The notes under the pieces are model-generated. The model saw only the letters and a list, made by a program, of their open reading frames with translations. It searched no databases and was not told the origin of the DNA. A DNA stretch of 64,000 nucleotides from Sitta carolinensis. Lineage: Eukaryota; Chordata; Aves; Passeriformes; Sittidae. The position numbers were made by a program, and so were the translations under genes. Position 1 is the stretch's first letter; each line of letters opens with the position of its first letter. Positions 13,432-23,444 of this stretch are shown here, piece by piece. The stretch is from positions 38,933,743 through 38,997,742 of the forward strand of contig CM063283.1 of assembly GCA_032173965.1 (NCBI GenBank). Direction: 5' to 3'.

Positions 13432-13509
13432 CAAATTCCTGAACACGAGAACAGATGACTCGACCTCTTATTCAGACTCAGGGCTGGGGGAAAACAAAAA
13501 CCCTTCACA

Positions 13510-13949
13510 GAGACAGAGACAAGTTAAATTGGGTGGAAGCCAAGCTCATAGAAGCTGAGAAACCCCAGAGAGAAAGCACAACAGCAAGAAAAACATATTT
13601 TTATATTCTAAAAACCCAGACACCTTCAAGAGACAGAAGTCAAGAGAACTTCTGTACTGTCCAACCTGAGCCAGTCCTAATAGGAAGTCCAGGTTCCCAA
13701 GATATCAGTAATGGCCAGTGCCAGAGGCAGAGCCTCAAACATGTCTCTGGTTTATGAAGGTTCAGGAGCATCAACACCCAATCTCTAATGTCTCCCATCT
13801 CCTCATCTTCTTCTTTCTCTTTTTGTGTCTCTGTTTTCTGTCTCCACCCACAATATTATTGTGGCGTCTGTCTAGGCTAGCTCTTAAATCATCCATAAAA
13901 TTTACATCTGCAGCTTAAAGGAGTCTTTTAATATATATATCACTAATGG

Positions 13950-13950
<1 letters not shown>
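13510..13950. other. unidentified sequence between LTR and poly(T)
   Basis: Moderately GC-rich sequence follows the LTR. Its first part is purine-rich (gagacagagacaag) and later parts are pyrimidine-rich (13790-13850). It does not show an obvious primer-binding site next to the LTR end. It might be leftover ERV internal or leader sequence or unrelated DNA. Frames of 100 and 66 codons here (13455-13757, 13718-13918) show no recognisable domain. Confidence 0.35.

Positions 13951-13986
<36 letters not shown>
13951..13986. repeat. poly(T) run, 36 bases
   Basis: Uninterrupted T run, the longest homopolymer in the window. It could be the poly(A) tail of a minus-strand retroposed copy, but the sequence to its right is not recognisable. 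Assemblies are often inaccurate in length here. Confidence 0.9.
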
Positions 13987-13991
<5 letters not shown>

Positions 13992-15462
13992 CGCTAATCA
14001 AATACTGCTTATAACTTGGAAGCTAATATTACTGGGATTTTTTTTCAAGAAATATAATCGAACCAATAAATATGATCCAACAAACCCCAAATTTAAGGAA
14101 GAAGACAGAGCTACATCCCTACATGAGAAAAAACAAAAATTCTGACCATTTTCTTGTTCAAAGTATAGAATATCATAATATAACAAAAGTCTACAGCCAG
14201 ACTTCCACAGATATATTTCAGTCAGTACTTTTGTAAATTAAATGTCTCATCAGTCTGCAATTCCCTTTCTAAAATTCATATTTAGATTTTGAACTTGAAA
14301 GAAGGTGTTACATAGCTTTAATAATCATGACATGGTTCTATTAAAAATCAAAACCAGCAATTAAATTACAAATTATACAAAAATATAATTTCAAAGCTGA
14401 TCTTACTTATATTATCCCTGTATTTATATATGTATCTATAAGAAATTTACTAAATCCATTAAACTCACAAGGTAGGGTTAAGGAAAGAAGTTAAAACTTA
14501 AATCCCAGACTCTGATCTCAGACATATATTTTAGTAATATTCATATAAATCATGTCTAGTATCAGTAGCATTGATTCATGTAAATATTTTTGTCACATAT
14601 TTTTAGGAGAAGTTTTAGAGAGTAGTTACTAATAACTGCCAGACCAATTTAATCACTCAGTTGTCTGTAACAACTGCTAATATATTGTTGTATTATTCAA
14701 GATTTTTTTCTCTTTTGAACAAGCTTATTTTTTATGCATAAATTGACTAGAAAGAGTTCAACATGGAAAATAATAAATATTACAGAAAGTTCTGAAGAAA
14801 TCAATATATTTGTTCAATGTCATGGGCACCTGTTATAAAAACAGAGATGGCATTTTTTGTTGCAAGGTACGAAATGTTTATTCCTATAGCTCTAGCAACA
14901 AAACATATGTATTTAATAGGAAGAAAAAAAGTGTCAAATTTAAAGTAACGTTCATCAGAAGAATAAAAGAAACAACAAACCAAACAAGAGATTTACAATT
15001 TACATCCATGTGTAATTCTGTTGCTTTGGAAAAAAATAAAACAAATATTATATTTATAAATTTCCCACAGACTCCTCATTATGGTACAGAAGTATTAAAT
15101 AAAGTAACAAATAGATACCCTGAATAAAAAAAAGCTTTAAGTAACACCTAGACAAGAATTAAGGACTGTTTGAGCTTAAAAGGGTACCCAAGACTTGAGG
15201 AATGCCATCAAATTCCATAGCTTTGAGAGGCTATTTCCTCTGCATGTGCCAATCTGTACAAAATTATAACAACTCAGGACACTAGACGAGCTACCTACCT
15301 CCCCAAAAGCACCATTTACACTTAGACCACTGAGAACAGACCTTGGTCCTTAGAGCTGTAACCCCTCCATTTGGAGGCCACAAAGTGTGCCATGCCAGAA
15401 GATGTCTCTGGCCAATTTGGAAAGCAGGACCAAATGGCAGCCCTTTCTCATTGCAGTTGACC

Positions 15463-15486
15463 TTTTTTTTTTTTTTTTTTTTTTTT
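15463..15486. repeat. poly(T) run, 24 bases
   Basis: Uninterrupted T run; see also the A run 170 bp further right. Confidence 0.9.
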
Positions 15487-15653
15487 GTGCAGACATTCAT
15501 TTTTCTGCCCACAGGTTCAATGAATTTGCTTGGAAAGCCTGACTTTAGAATAATAGTTGAACTGAAAATGCAGCATTTTGCCCAAGAACCTCAGTAACAA
15601 ATTTCTAAAACTGGCAAAATACATTAAATCTGTGAGGCGCTCAGAACTGGAGG

Positions 15654-15672
15654 AAAAAAAAAAAAAAAAAAA
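15654..15672. repeat. poly(A) run, 19 bases
   Basis: Uninterrupted A run. Together with the T run at 15463 it forms an inverted pair around about 170 bp of sequence. Confidence 0.9.
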
Positions 15673-16081
15673 GGAGGAGTTTGTGAGTTTGCTAAAACTA
15701 TTACATGGTGGGTGGAATTTGACTGAAGATGGATAGACGGGATTTTCAACACAAGAGGTAACAATATAGATTTATCACTTCCATTTTGCAGGTGGTGGAG
15801 CAGGAGTTTCCTACTGGGTGTCACATATGCAATAAAATGCAATATGGTCAGCAATTTGTTATTCTTAATAGCTCAGCAACTTACCAGACCTTGGCAGTTT
15901 TGTTGACCTTATTCTGTGTTTTCCAGCATGAAATCTGACAACTCATATTCACATTTTCTTATTTTAATTTCTCTCCCATTTTTTCTGTATTAATTTAATT
16001 TTTGAAGAATATACTTCTATGTATTTCTGGAAAGACTAGCAAATATAACAGTTCATTTTAAAAAATGTGGCTATAAGAATA

Positions 16082-16201
16082 AAAAGAGTAGAGAAAGAAA
16101 AAGAAAAAAAAAAGAAATAGGAAAAAAAAGAAAAAAGAAAAAAGAATAAGAAAATATAAAGAAAAAAAAAGAAAGAGGGGAGCAGGGAGGGGAAGGGAAA
16201 C
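16082..16201. repeat. polypurine tract (A/G-rich)
   Basis: About 120 bases are almost wholly A and G, with only a few pyrimidines, ending in agcagggaggggaagggaaa immediately 5' of a CR1 fragment. Long purine strands of this type can form triplex DNA and expand by slippage. Confidence 0.85.
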
Positions 16202-16224
16202 GTTTAGGAAAGGAAATATTTAGA

Positions 16225-16550
16225 ATATAGAATTACAGAATCATAAAATGGTTTGTGTTAGAATGGACCTTTAAAGATTATCTAGTTCCAACTCTCCTGC
16301 CATGGGTGGGGACATCCTTCACTAGACCAGGTTGCCCAAAGTTCCATCCAACCTAGTCTTGAACACTCCCAAGCATGGGGAATCCACAACTTCTCTGGGA
16401 AACCTGTTTCAATGTTTCATTGCCCTCCTCAAGAAGAATTTCTTCCTTATATCTAGTTTAAATCTTTCCATGTAAAACCATCACCACTCATCTGATCACT
16501 ACAAGTCCTTGTAAAAAGTGTCTCTCCCTCTTTCAAGAAAGGCCACAAGA
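16225..16550 (-). mobile_element. CR1 LINE 3'-end fragment
   Basis: In plus-strand reading this is the reverse complement of the CR1 3' untranslated region. It begins at the cagaatcataaaatgg terminus and continues through cactagaccaggttgccc and gaatttcttccttat, typical of avian CR1. It is 5'-truncated, as most CR1 copies are. CR1 encodes an ORF2 endonuclease/reverse transcriptase upstream of this region; none of it remains here. Confidence 0.9.
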
Positions 16551-16554
16551 TTTA

Positions 16555-17035
16555 ATCAATAAAAGGAAGCCAGAGCTACATTACTTTATCTAGTACAATC
16601 TTAATGAAACCAAAGCTTATCTCAAGAAAGCAAAAGAGGTTGTAATATTGCATGATCTTGAATCCAGACATGCCACTGCTGCCAGAAAAGCTAAAATCAG
16701 TTAAACAAATGGGGTGTAGGCTGGCCATGGTCATAAATGACTGAAAGAAGCAGAAGATATGTGAAGATTGAAACATATTTGCTGAAGTAGATATTCATAG
16801 CTTTTATACTGGGAAAAAAACACAGGAAAATAAAAAAGCTAAACATTTTAAATGATCATCTGGTGTCATTTAATTAACACAGTATTGTTATTGTGTCCAG
16901 AAGAAAGCTCCATATACCTAAGTTCTAACTTTTCTGTTATCAGAGCAGACCCAATTAAAATAAAACACAAAACAAAAAACCAAACCTTATTTTCATCCAG
17001 TTTTCTCTCTCACTCCTTCCACAGTGAAGCATAAC
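16555..17035. other. unique DNA between two CR1 copies
   Basis: No gene or repeat is identified. Confidence 0.4.
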
Positions 17036-17039
17036 GATT

Positions 17040-17700
17040 TGTCTGCTGCATGATGAAGAGAATGATTTCATGGAAACTCCCTATAGACACTTGATCTCAT
17101 CATCCAGATCATTTACTAAGACACTAAAAAGCACTGGTCCAAATACTGATCCCTGGGGGGGATGACAGGATGACAGTTTGGAAAGGAACTATTTACCACC
17201 ACCCTCTGGGTGCAGCCTGTCAGACAATTCCCCACCCACCACACAGACACTTGTCTAGACCATAGTGCATCCATTTCTTCAGGAAAATTTTGTGGGAAAA
17301 CCTGTTTAAAGCCTTGAAGAAATCCATGTAGATAATTTCCACTGCTCACATAACACCAACCAATTACTTTGTCACAGAAGACGATCTGGTTTGACAAGTA
17401 CAATTTTCCCTTGGTGAATCCATGTGGGCTCTAACTGATCATGTACTTTGTATGCCTTGGGATAGCTCCTGGAAGGTTTTCTACTATAGCCTTCCCAAGG
17501 AATGAAGAGTGATAGGCCTTATAAGGATCCATCTTTAAGCCCTTCTTGTAGATGGACATAACATCAGTCTTCTTTAAATTTTCTGCAATTTCTCCATGAC
17601 TTCCCAAATATTATGGCGAGTAGCCTCACAATGATATCAGCCAGCTCTCTGAAAATCCTTGGGTAGATACTGTCAGATATTCTGCTTCATCAGAGAAATT
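17040..17700 (-). mobile_element. CR1 LINE fragment from the reverse-transcriptase region
   Basis: The minus-strand frame at 17116-17403 reads NCLTGCTQRVVVNSS, matching the conserved Trp/Cys-Leu-x-Gly-x-x-Gln-Arg-Val-Val-Val-Asn stretch of CR1 ORF2. Further left-to-right plus-strand phrases (aaaagcactggtcc, gatccctgggg, ttggtgaatccatgtgggct) are the reverse complement of the same domain. Stops and indels interrupt the reading frame elsewhere, so it is a dead copy with neither the endonuclease domain nor the 3' tail. The right end is diffuse and may extend to about 17880. Confidence 0.85.
17116..17403 (-). pseudogene. CR1 ORF2 reverse-transcriptase remnant
   Basis: A 95-codon open stretch within the CR1 copy covers part of the reverse-transcriptase domain, with the NCLTGCTQRVVVNSSF segment as its best-matching feature. 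The intact protein would be roughly ten times longer and include an N-terminal endonuclease; this fragment lacks the catalytic core and cannot be active. Confidence 0.75.
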
Positions 17701-17704
17701 CTAC

Positions 17705-20055
17705 TTTTGCACTAACACTCCTGTACAGGTAGCAAAACTAGCTTCAAGAATCTGCTTTGTACTACACATCTCAACATAACTCCTACCCAAACTGTACTAT
17801 ATGACACCCTCATAAATTTCAACAAAGTCTGTAAAGGGTACGAAAGATCTTGTGATTATTATTCCATAGTATACCATCCTTCCCTGGAACATTTCCTTCT
17901 TCATTTCTTGGGGGCTTTAGTGTTTTTTTGTGTGGTTTGTTTTTTTTTTTTCTCTGCAGGTTTTTGTCACAATACTAAAGAGCACAAAAGATAACAATGT
18001 AAAGCCTTATAAACAATGTGAGCAGTGTGACAAATCTGGGTTAATAATTATGTCACCTTGAGAATAGCATTTTGGTTTTCTGAATATCCTAGTATATTTC
18101 AATGCCTATTTTGAATGCTATTTCAAAGTAGCTAAATTAATTCAGCATTCCTTTTGAAAGTGGTAATAGAATTCATACACGAAATTTAAGCACCTGAAGT
18201 TAGAGGTCTAAATCTCAGGTAGACACCCTAATCTCATATTATAGTCAGTAAAAGAATTAGGCATATGTAGTTTCTGTGCTAATATAAGCATAAATGAGCA
18301 TAGAGGTTCTCTGTGTCATTCTAAAATTTGTGTCTAAATTGCTGGGAAAATCTGATTTTCCAGGGGATATATTTAGCTGCTCAAATACATTCATATATTG
18401 TGATATGAAATTTTTTGAACTTCCAAGGCATAGATGACACTTGGGAAATCAGATGCACAGGCTGTAGAAGAGCTTCACCTTCTTGACCAGCATCTGGAGT
18501 TCAGATATGTTAATCGATGGCAGCCAAATAATGCTGAAAATTAAGAAAAATTCAAGCGCTTAATATAGGGGAAAAATGGCCAGAATGGAAAATCTTCTTA
18601 CACAAAATAGGTATCACACCCAGGAAGCAGAGCAAAGAAAGGCTGAGACATTTAGTATCATGGGGATTTTTAGAACATTATCCAATCTAGGCAACATTTG
18701 TAAATAATAATCAGTTTCAGTAACCTACATGAATGCAAAACATGCAGACATCACTGGCTAACTGTATTTACTAAAGTAGCTGGGAAAAACTAGATTTTTT
18801 CTTGTTAAAGAATTTTTATGTGGTTCTTTTTAATCTTTGATGAAGTTGTAATAGGATTTAGTTTTACACAAAACTTGAAATTTTCATATTACGAATGGTA
18901 TGGCTAAATGTATGAGATCTGTAGAAATGCTGAACATCATTTTAAGGATGCAAAATTTAAATTTTTTTAACAATATACTTCAAACATGAAACAAATTTAG
19001 AATATATAATACTTTTCTTGTGCAAAATTTTAATGAAACTGAATTTAATGCTCATTTTACAGTGACATGACAGTAAATCTCAAATTTCTTAGTAAATTAT
19101 TCTGTTGAAACCAAAATTGCAATGGACTATACATTTAGACCAATTTTATTTATAGTTTGCAAGAGAAATTATAGCTGAGCACTTCCTATGTTCCTTGGAT
19201 TAAAACCAGCACAGTTCTCCCAATCCATATGTATAGTGTTCTTCAGTATACACTAGATATGCTCTTGAATGTGGCTACATGGAGAGACTCAGGAAAAAAG
19301 ATTAAAACTAAAACTGTGAATTTAAATTTGATTACTTAAACCACTTTAAACTCATACAGAAGTAAATGTAATTTAGATAACTTTATGAAGTAGCTTCAGT
19401 AATCCACTACGAAATATATTAAGGAAATTATTTAGGGTAGTTTAACTCTCAAAGTTAATTAGAGCTATTTTTTTTTCCTGAAAGACCCCAAATGTGAAAA
19501 CATTGGAAGTTTAGGAAAACCAATTTTTGATACCGAATAAGTCTCAGATATCTATGTGAGTGTAAATGTACAGATCTACATATCTATGTCTAGATGGGAA
19601 GGATAAATAGAAGCATTTGCTTACCCTTGTCATTAAACATTAAATACAAGGTGGCAAACTACTTAACTGAATAAATTTGATTGTATTAAACGCAAATAGT
19701 TCTAAGGAACAGGTACACAGTTCAAACAATGCCTAGTTATCAATTTCCTCACAAGAACATTTATTTGCATTGTTTTTAAAACACCGCAAGAGAATTACGG
19801 CACATCCTGCTGAACTGTGTAACATTTCATTTTATTTTGTGTCACTCTGTAGATGTAAAGACATTGCTTCAGGGTGCACTATAACACTGACAACTTCTTG
19901 AATAGCAAGTAAGGTTGAATAGTTCAGTAGACAGGAGTAGTATTGACTCTGTATATTAGTAAATCAAAAGGTAAATATGAAAAATTTATTAAAACAAAAT
20001 CTCTATATTTCCAGGATACTTTGATTTTTGTATGTTTTCCTTGCACTCTTAACAT
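17705..20055. other. AT-rich unique DNA, nothing identified
   Basis: There is no gene. 17705-17880 may include a further diverged CR1 trace. A short T run lies at 17940-17950. Confidence 0.5.
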
Positions 20056-20059
20056 ATCA

Positions 20060-20540
20060 GGTAAGGCCAGTTCTGGCCTCACAATTCAAAAAAGGCACAA
20101 GAGGAAGGCCACAAAATAATCAAATGTCTGTGAAACCTGCCTTATGATGAAAGAGGGAGTTAAGTTTCTTCTCCACAGAAAAGAAAATGCTCAAGAGGAC
20201 TTCATCACAATATTCCAGTACTTAGAGGGCAGCTACAGAGAGGATAGAAGCACTCTTTTCTCAAAAAGTCACCCAAAGACAAGGGGCAATGAGTGAAAGT
20301 TGCTCCTGGAGACTTTTGGTTGATTGGTTGGTTGGTTGGGTTTTTTATGGTAAGAAGAATCAATCAGAGGAATGACCTTCTTGGAGACATAGGAGAGTAC
20401 CCTTCACTGCTGTTTTTCAAGGGGCAAGTGAATGATGTGCTAGGTAATCTCAACAAAAGTCTCCTTCACACCAAAGGTTAAACCAGATGATTTTTTTGAG
20501 GTCCCTGCAAACCTAGGTTGTTCTATGATTCTACAATTCA
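20060..20540 (+). mobile_element. CR1 LINE 3'-end fragment
   Basis: Diverged plus-strand CR1 ends in aggttgttctatgattctac, the characteristic CR1 3' terminus with its ATTCTATG-type octamer. Upstream are ttccagtacttagagggcagctacag and the gtgctaggtaatctcaac / aaccagatgat phrases of the 3' untranslated region. A GGTT-rich segment at 20320-20345 is a local expansion or insertion inside it. Confidence 0.8.
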
Positions 20541-20544
20541 TTGT

Positions 20545-22550
20545 GATTGCAAAAATATTCTTGTGTTCTACACAGGAGACAAATTTTGCCTAATGGACAA
20601 TATGTTTCTTAAAATGGGTACCACTAGAGACAGGATTATTCTGAATCTGTTTCTTCCCATCTTACATATTGTTCATCTTTGTTTCTTGTTCCTTAAGGAA
20701 TTTCTGACAAATAGAGTAGGAACAACTACCCTACTTTGACTAGCTAACACTAAATGTGTTAATTTTGAAACTATATAAGTGAAACTGATGCCAGTGCCAT
20801 CACATACATTTTTATTTTTCCTGTAGATATGCTAAAAAGAAAATTGCCTTGTTCCAGTGATGCACAACTTCTGAAAGAAGGTCTCAAATCAAAATGAGCA
20901 TTTTGCTATACAATTATATTTATCTTCCATGTCAAATTTAATAAATTCACTGCATTGTTTTTAAATTATATCACTGGAGTATTTAGAAGTCATTACCATT
21001 TTTTATTTCTCTGTAAGTAGTGTTTTAAAGCAAACGTTCCTTGGGGCTTGAAATCTATTTTAATTGCATATAATTAAATATATTTGAATTTTATTTATAC
21101 TTTAAAGACTTTACAATGTGTTTGAGATTCAGCTTTTCTCCTTTTAAATAGCTTAACCATTTTAGATCCATGTTTTTCATTCCAGGATTTTTTTTACTAC
21201 AGATTTTCTAGTTAAGTCTGTTAGATGGAAACTCTAGACCTCATCTCTTTCACTTAAGAAAAACACTGACCCTGCAGTGTTAGCTTAAATTTCTTACGCT
21301 GGCTTTAGCAATTAGTCATTAGGAGCACAGAAGGTTTAACACAATTTTTGTGACTGAATGCTCATAGCCCAGGTGGGTTTTTCCAAATACTTTTCGTATC
21401 TCCTAAAAAACCCCACCAACTAAACAACCAACCAACCAACAAAAATAAAATAATTAAAAAAAAAAAATCAAAAACCCAAAACTCCAATATTTTTGATATT
21501 TGTCTGAAAATTAAGAGATTTTGGCCATCTTCAGTACATGTATATGTACATTTTTAAATATATAAATGGATATATACCACGCAGTACATACAGACATGGC
21601 AAAAACCAAATCTGACTCTTATTTCAAGGACAGGTTCCAGGAAAATTTTACTGTTACATTTAAATGGAGCAGAACACCTGCAGAAAGATTACAAAGATAT
21701 AATGATTCCCAGAATACTGGAGCCAGCCCTGTGGAGATTCACAAATCTGAGATTATATAGGGTTAAGCAATGACAGACAGAGAAAATAAAGAACCTGACA
21801 ATGAAAACCTAAAAATAAAATAGTGAAATAAAAGATAAATACATATCAACATGCTACAGGATGGCTAAATATTTTAAAATAACACTTCATTAAATTATAC
21901 AGACAGATGTTTCTAATAACTATTGTGATGTCTTGACATATCTTTCCTGACTTCTATGTGCTTGCTTAGAGAGATGTGGCTTTTCCATGTTTCCCAGACT
22001 TTTATGAATGCCTAGGATACTCCAGTGGTTATGTAGAGAGCACTGTGAAGCTCCTTGTTTAATACTGAAAAGTAACTCAGGTAAGTAAGTATATTGACTG
22101 TATTTCACTGAAATCCACAATCTAGACACTTCAGTTAAGCACAGGCATTGTGTATCTTGCCTTAGTGCAATGATTGAAGTCCTCTAATAACAGATCTTGT
22201 AAAATCAATGACAGCTTTTTATCAGCTGTAGCTTCTATCTTAGGTAACTATTATTCTTTACTAGCTAAGCATAGAAATGGTGGAAGTTAAGCACCTGTGA
22301 CTTTTTGGGAGACAGTCTGTCGCCTTTCTCTGAAGACAGGCACCTGATGAAGTACAGCTGGCTTCTTTTCATTAAAATATATTGGTGATCATGACCTCAA
22401 ACAGACTTTTGTTATTTTGTTATTTTTGTTACTATAATGGTTGGAGCACTTGCACAAACTACTCTGACACTCATCTCACCATATGAGGTAAGGCTTTCAG
22501 CCTTTCAGCACTAATCTCATCTCCATGACCCATAAGATAATTGAGATGAT
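20545..22550. other. AT-rich unique DNA, nothing identified
   Basis: There is no gene. A low-complexity A/C-rich stretch (21405-21480) contains repeated ACCA units followed by an A run. Confidence 0.5.
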
Positions 22551-22707
22551 CCCTCTGGAATACATGTCACAACATATGGAAGACACACATGGAAGTGATT
22601 AGAGACATCCAACATAGTTTCGCCAAGTACGAATTATGCCTGACTAATCTGATGTCCTTCTAATATATCAACGAACAAGGGAAGAGCTATGGATGTCATC
22701 TAGCCAG

Positions 22708-23360
22708 ACTTCTGCAAAGCCTTGGATACAGTGCCTCCACAATATTCTTGTTGCTGCATGGGTTTCCCAAATGGACTCTTAAATAGGTAAGGAACTGGCT
22801 GGATGGCTGAGTTCAGTGAGTTCCAGACAATTGTTCAGCATTCAAGTGGAAACCAGTACCGAGTTGTGTCCTTCAAGGTCCATACTAGGATAAACATTAG
22901 GCGATATCTTCATCAATGACATGGGCATTGAGAGCACCCACAAGTGTGCCGATAACACAAAGCTTAGTGATGCAGTTGTTTCACCAGAGGGATGAAATGC
23001 CATCCAGAGGGTTCTGTGACAGGCTTGAGGAGTGGACCCATGTGAATACCATCAAGTTCAAGAAGGGTAAGTCTTGTCTGGGGAAGCCCACAGTATCAAT
23101 GCAGGCTGGGGGATGAAAATAGTGAAAGCTAAAAAGAATTTGGTGACACCAGTGGATGAAAAATTACATATAGGCTGGCCTTGCAGCCCAGAAAGACAAT
23201 TATATTCTGAGTTGCAAAGATAGAAGCATGGCTGGCAGGTTGAGTGAATTGATCCTGTCCCTCTATTCCATTCACTGAAGACCCCACCTGGAGTACTGCA
23301 TTCACTTGTGGGTTCCTGACAAAGAAAAGACATGGACCTGTTAGAGAAGGTCCAGAAGAG
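22708..23360 (+). pseudogene. CR1 ORF2 reverse-transcriptase remnant, frameshifted
   Basis: Translating across several frames recovers the order of conserved CR1 reverse-transcriptase and C-terminal motifs (FCKAFDTV-like, NWLDG-like, then the H-L-E-Y-C-like region before a K-x-x-E-R-V-Q-like end). No single frame spans more than a small part. The original element encoded the LINE polymerase used for its own retrotransposition; this copy is long dead. Confidence 0.7.
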
Positions 23361-23364
23361 GACC

Positions 23365-23436
23365 AAAACAACAACAAAAAACAAACAAATAAGAAAAAAA
23401 AAACAGAAAAAAAAAAAAAAAGGAAAAAAAAAAAAA
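23365..23436. repeat. A-rich low-complexity insertion inside CR1
   Basis: About 70 bases are nearly all A with scattered C, G and T, bracketed by AAGAGG on both sides (23356-23361 and 23435-23440). It interrupts the CR1 where the normal sequence would read straight through. Confidence 0.8.
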
Positions 23437-23444
23437 GAGGGCCG

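Larger units (their letters stand above)
13076..13509 (+). mobile_element. ERVL-like LTR (passerine-type), plus strand
   Basis: The element starts TGTCACAG and ends CTTCACA, giving the TG...CA termini of an LTR. It carries a TATA box (TATAAAAG at 13296) and a polyadenylation signal (AATAAA at 13426-13431), in the correct order for a plus-strand LTR of about 434 bp. From memory the body, including the TATA region followed by gatagtgccgtcccaaagg, matches a class of LTRs common in songbird genomes. I could not find a clean 5-bp target-site duplication, so the true ends, or whether internal sequence follows, are uncertain. Confidence 0.7.
13990..16080. other. AT-rich DNA with two homopolymer runs
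   Basis: There is no supported gene. A 24-base T run lies at 15463-15486 and a 19-base A run at 15654-15672. The moderately GC-rich stretch 15290-15460, left of the T run, is not identified. Short frames on both strands cross the runs and are low-complexity artefacts. Confidence 0.5.
22560..23440 (+). mobile_element. CR1 LINE fragment covering ORF2 C-terminal region
   Basis: Plus-strand sequence matches successive CR1 ORF2 segments: a degenerate remnant around ttctgcaaagccttggatacagt (the FCKAFDTV motif) at about 22708, ggaactggctggatggctgag (NWLDG) at about 22792, atcaatgacatggg at 22914, and gaagaccccacctggagtac at 23277 near the C-terminus. Frameshifts and stops make it inactive. The 3' part is interrupted by an A-rich insertion, after which only a short CR1-like continuation (gagggccgaatcacc) is seen. 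Confidence 0.85.
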
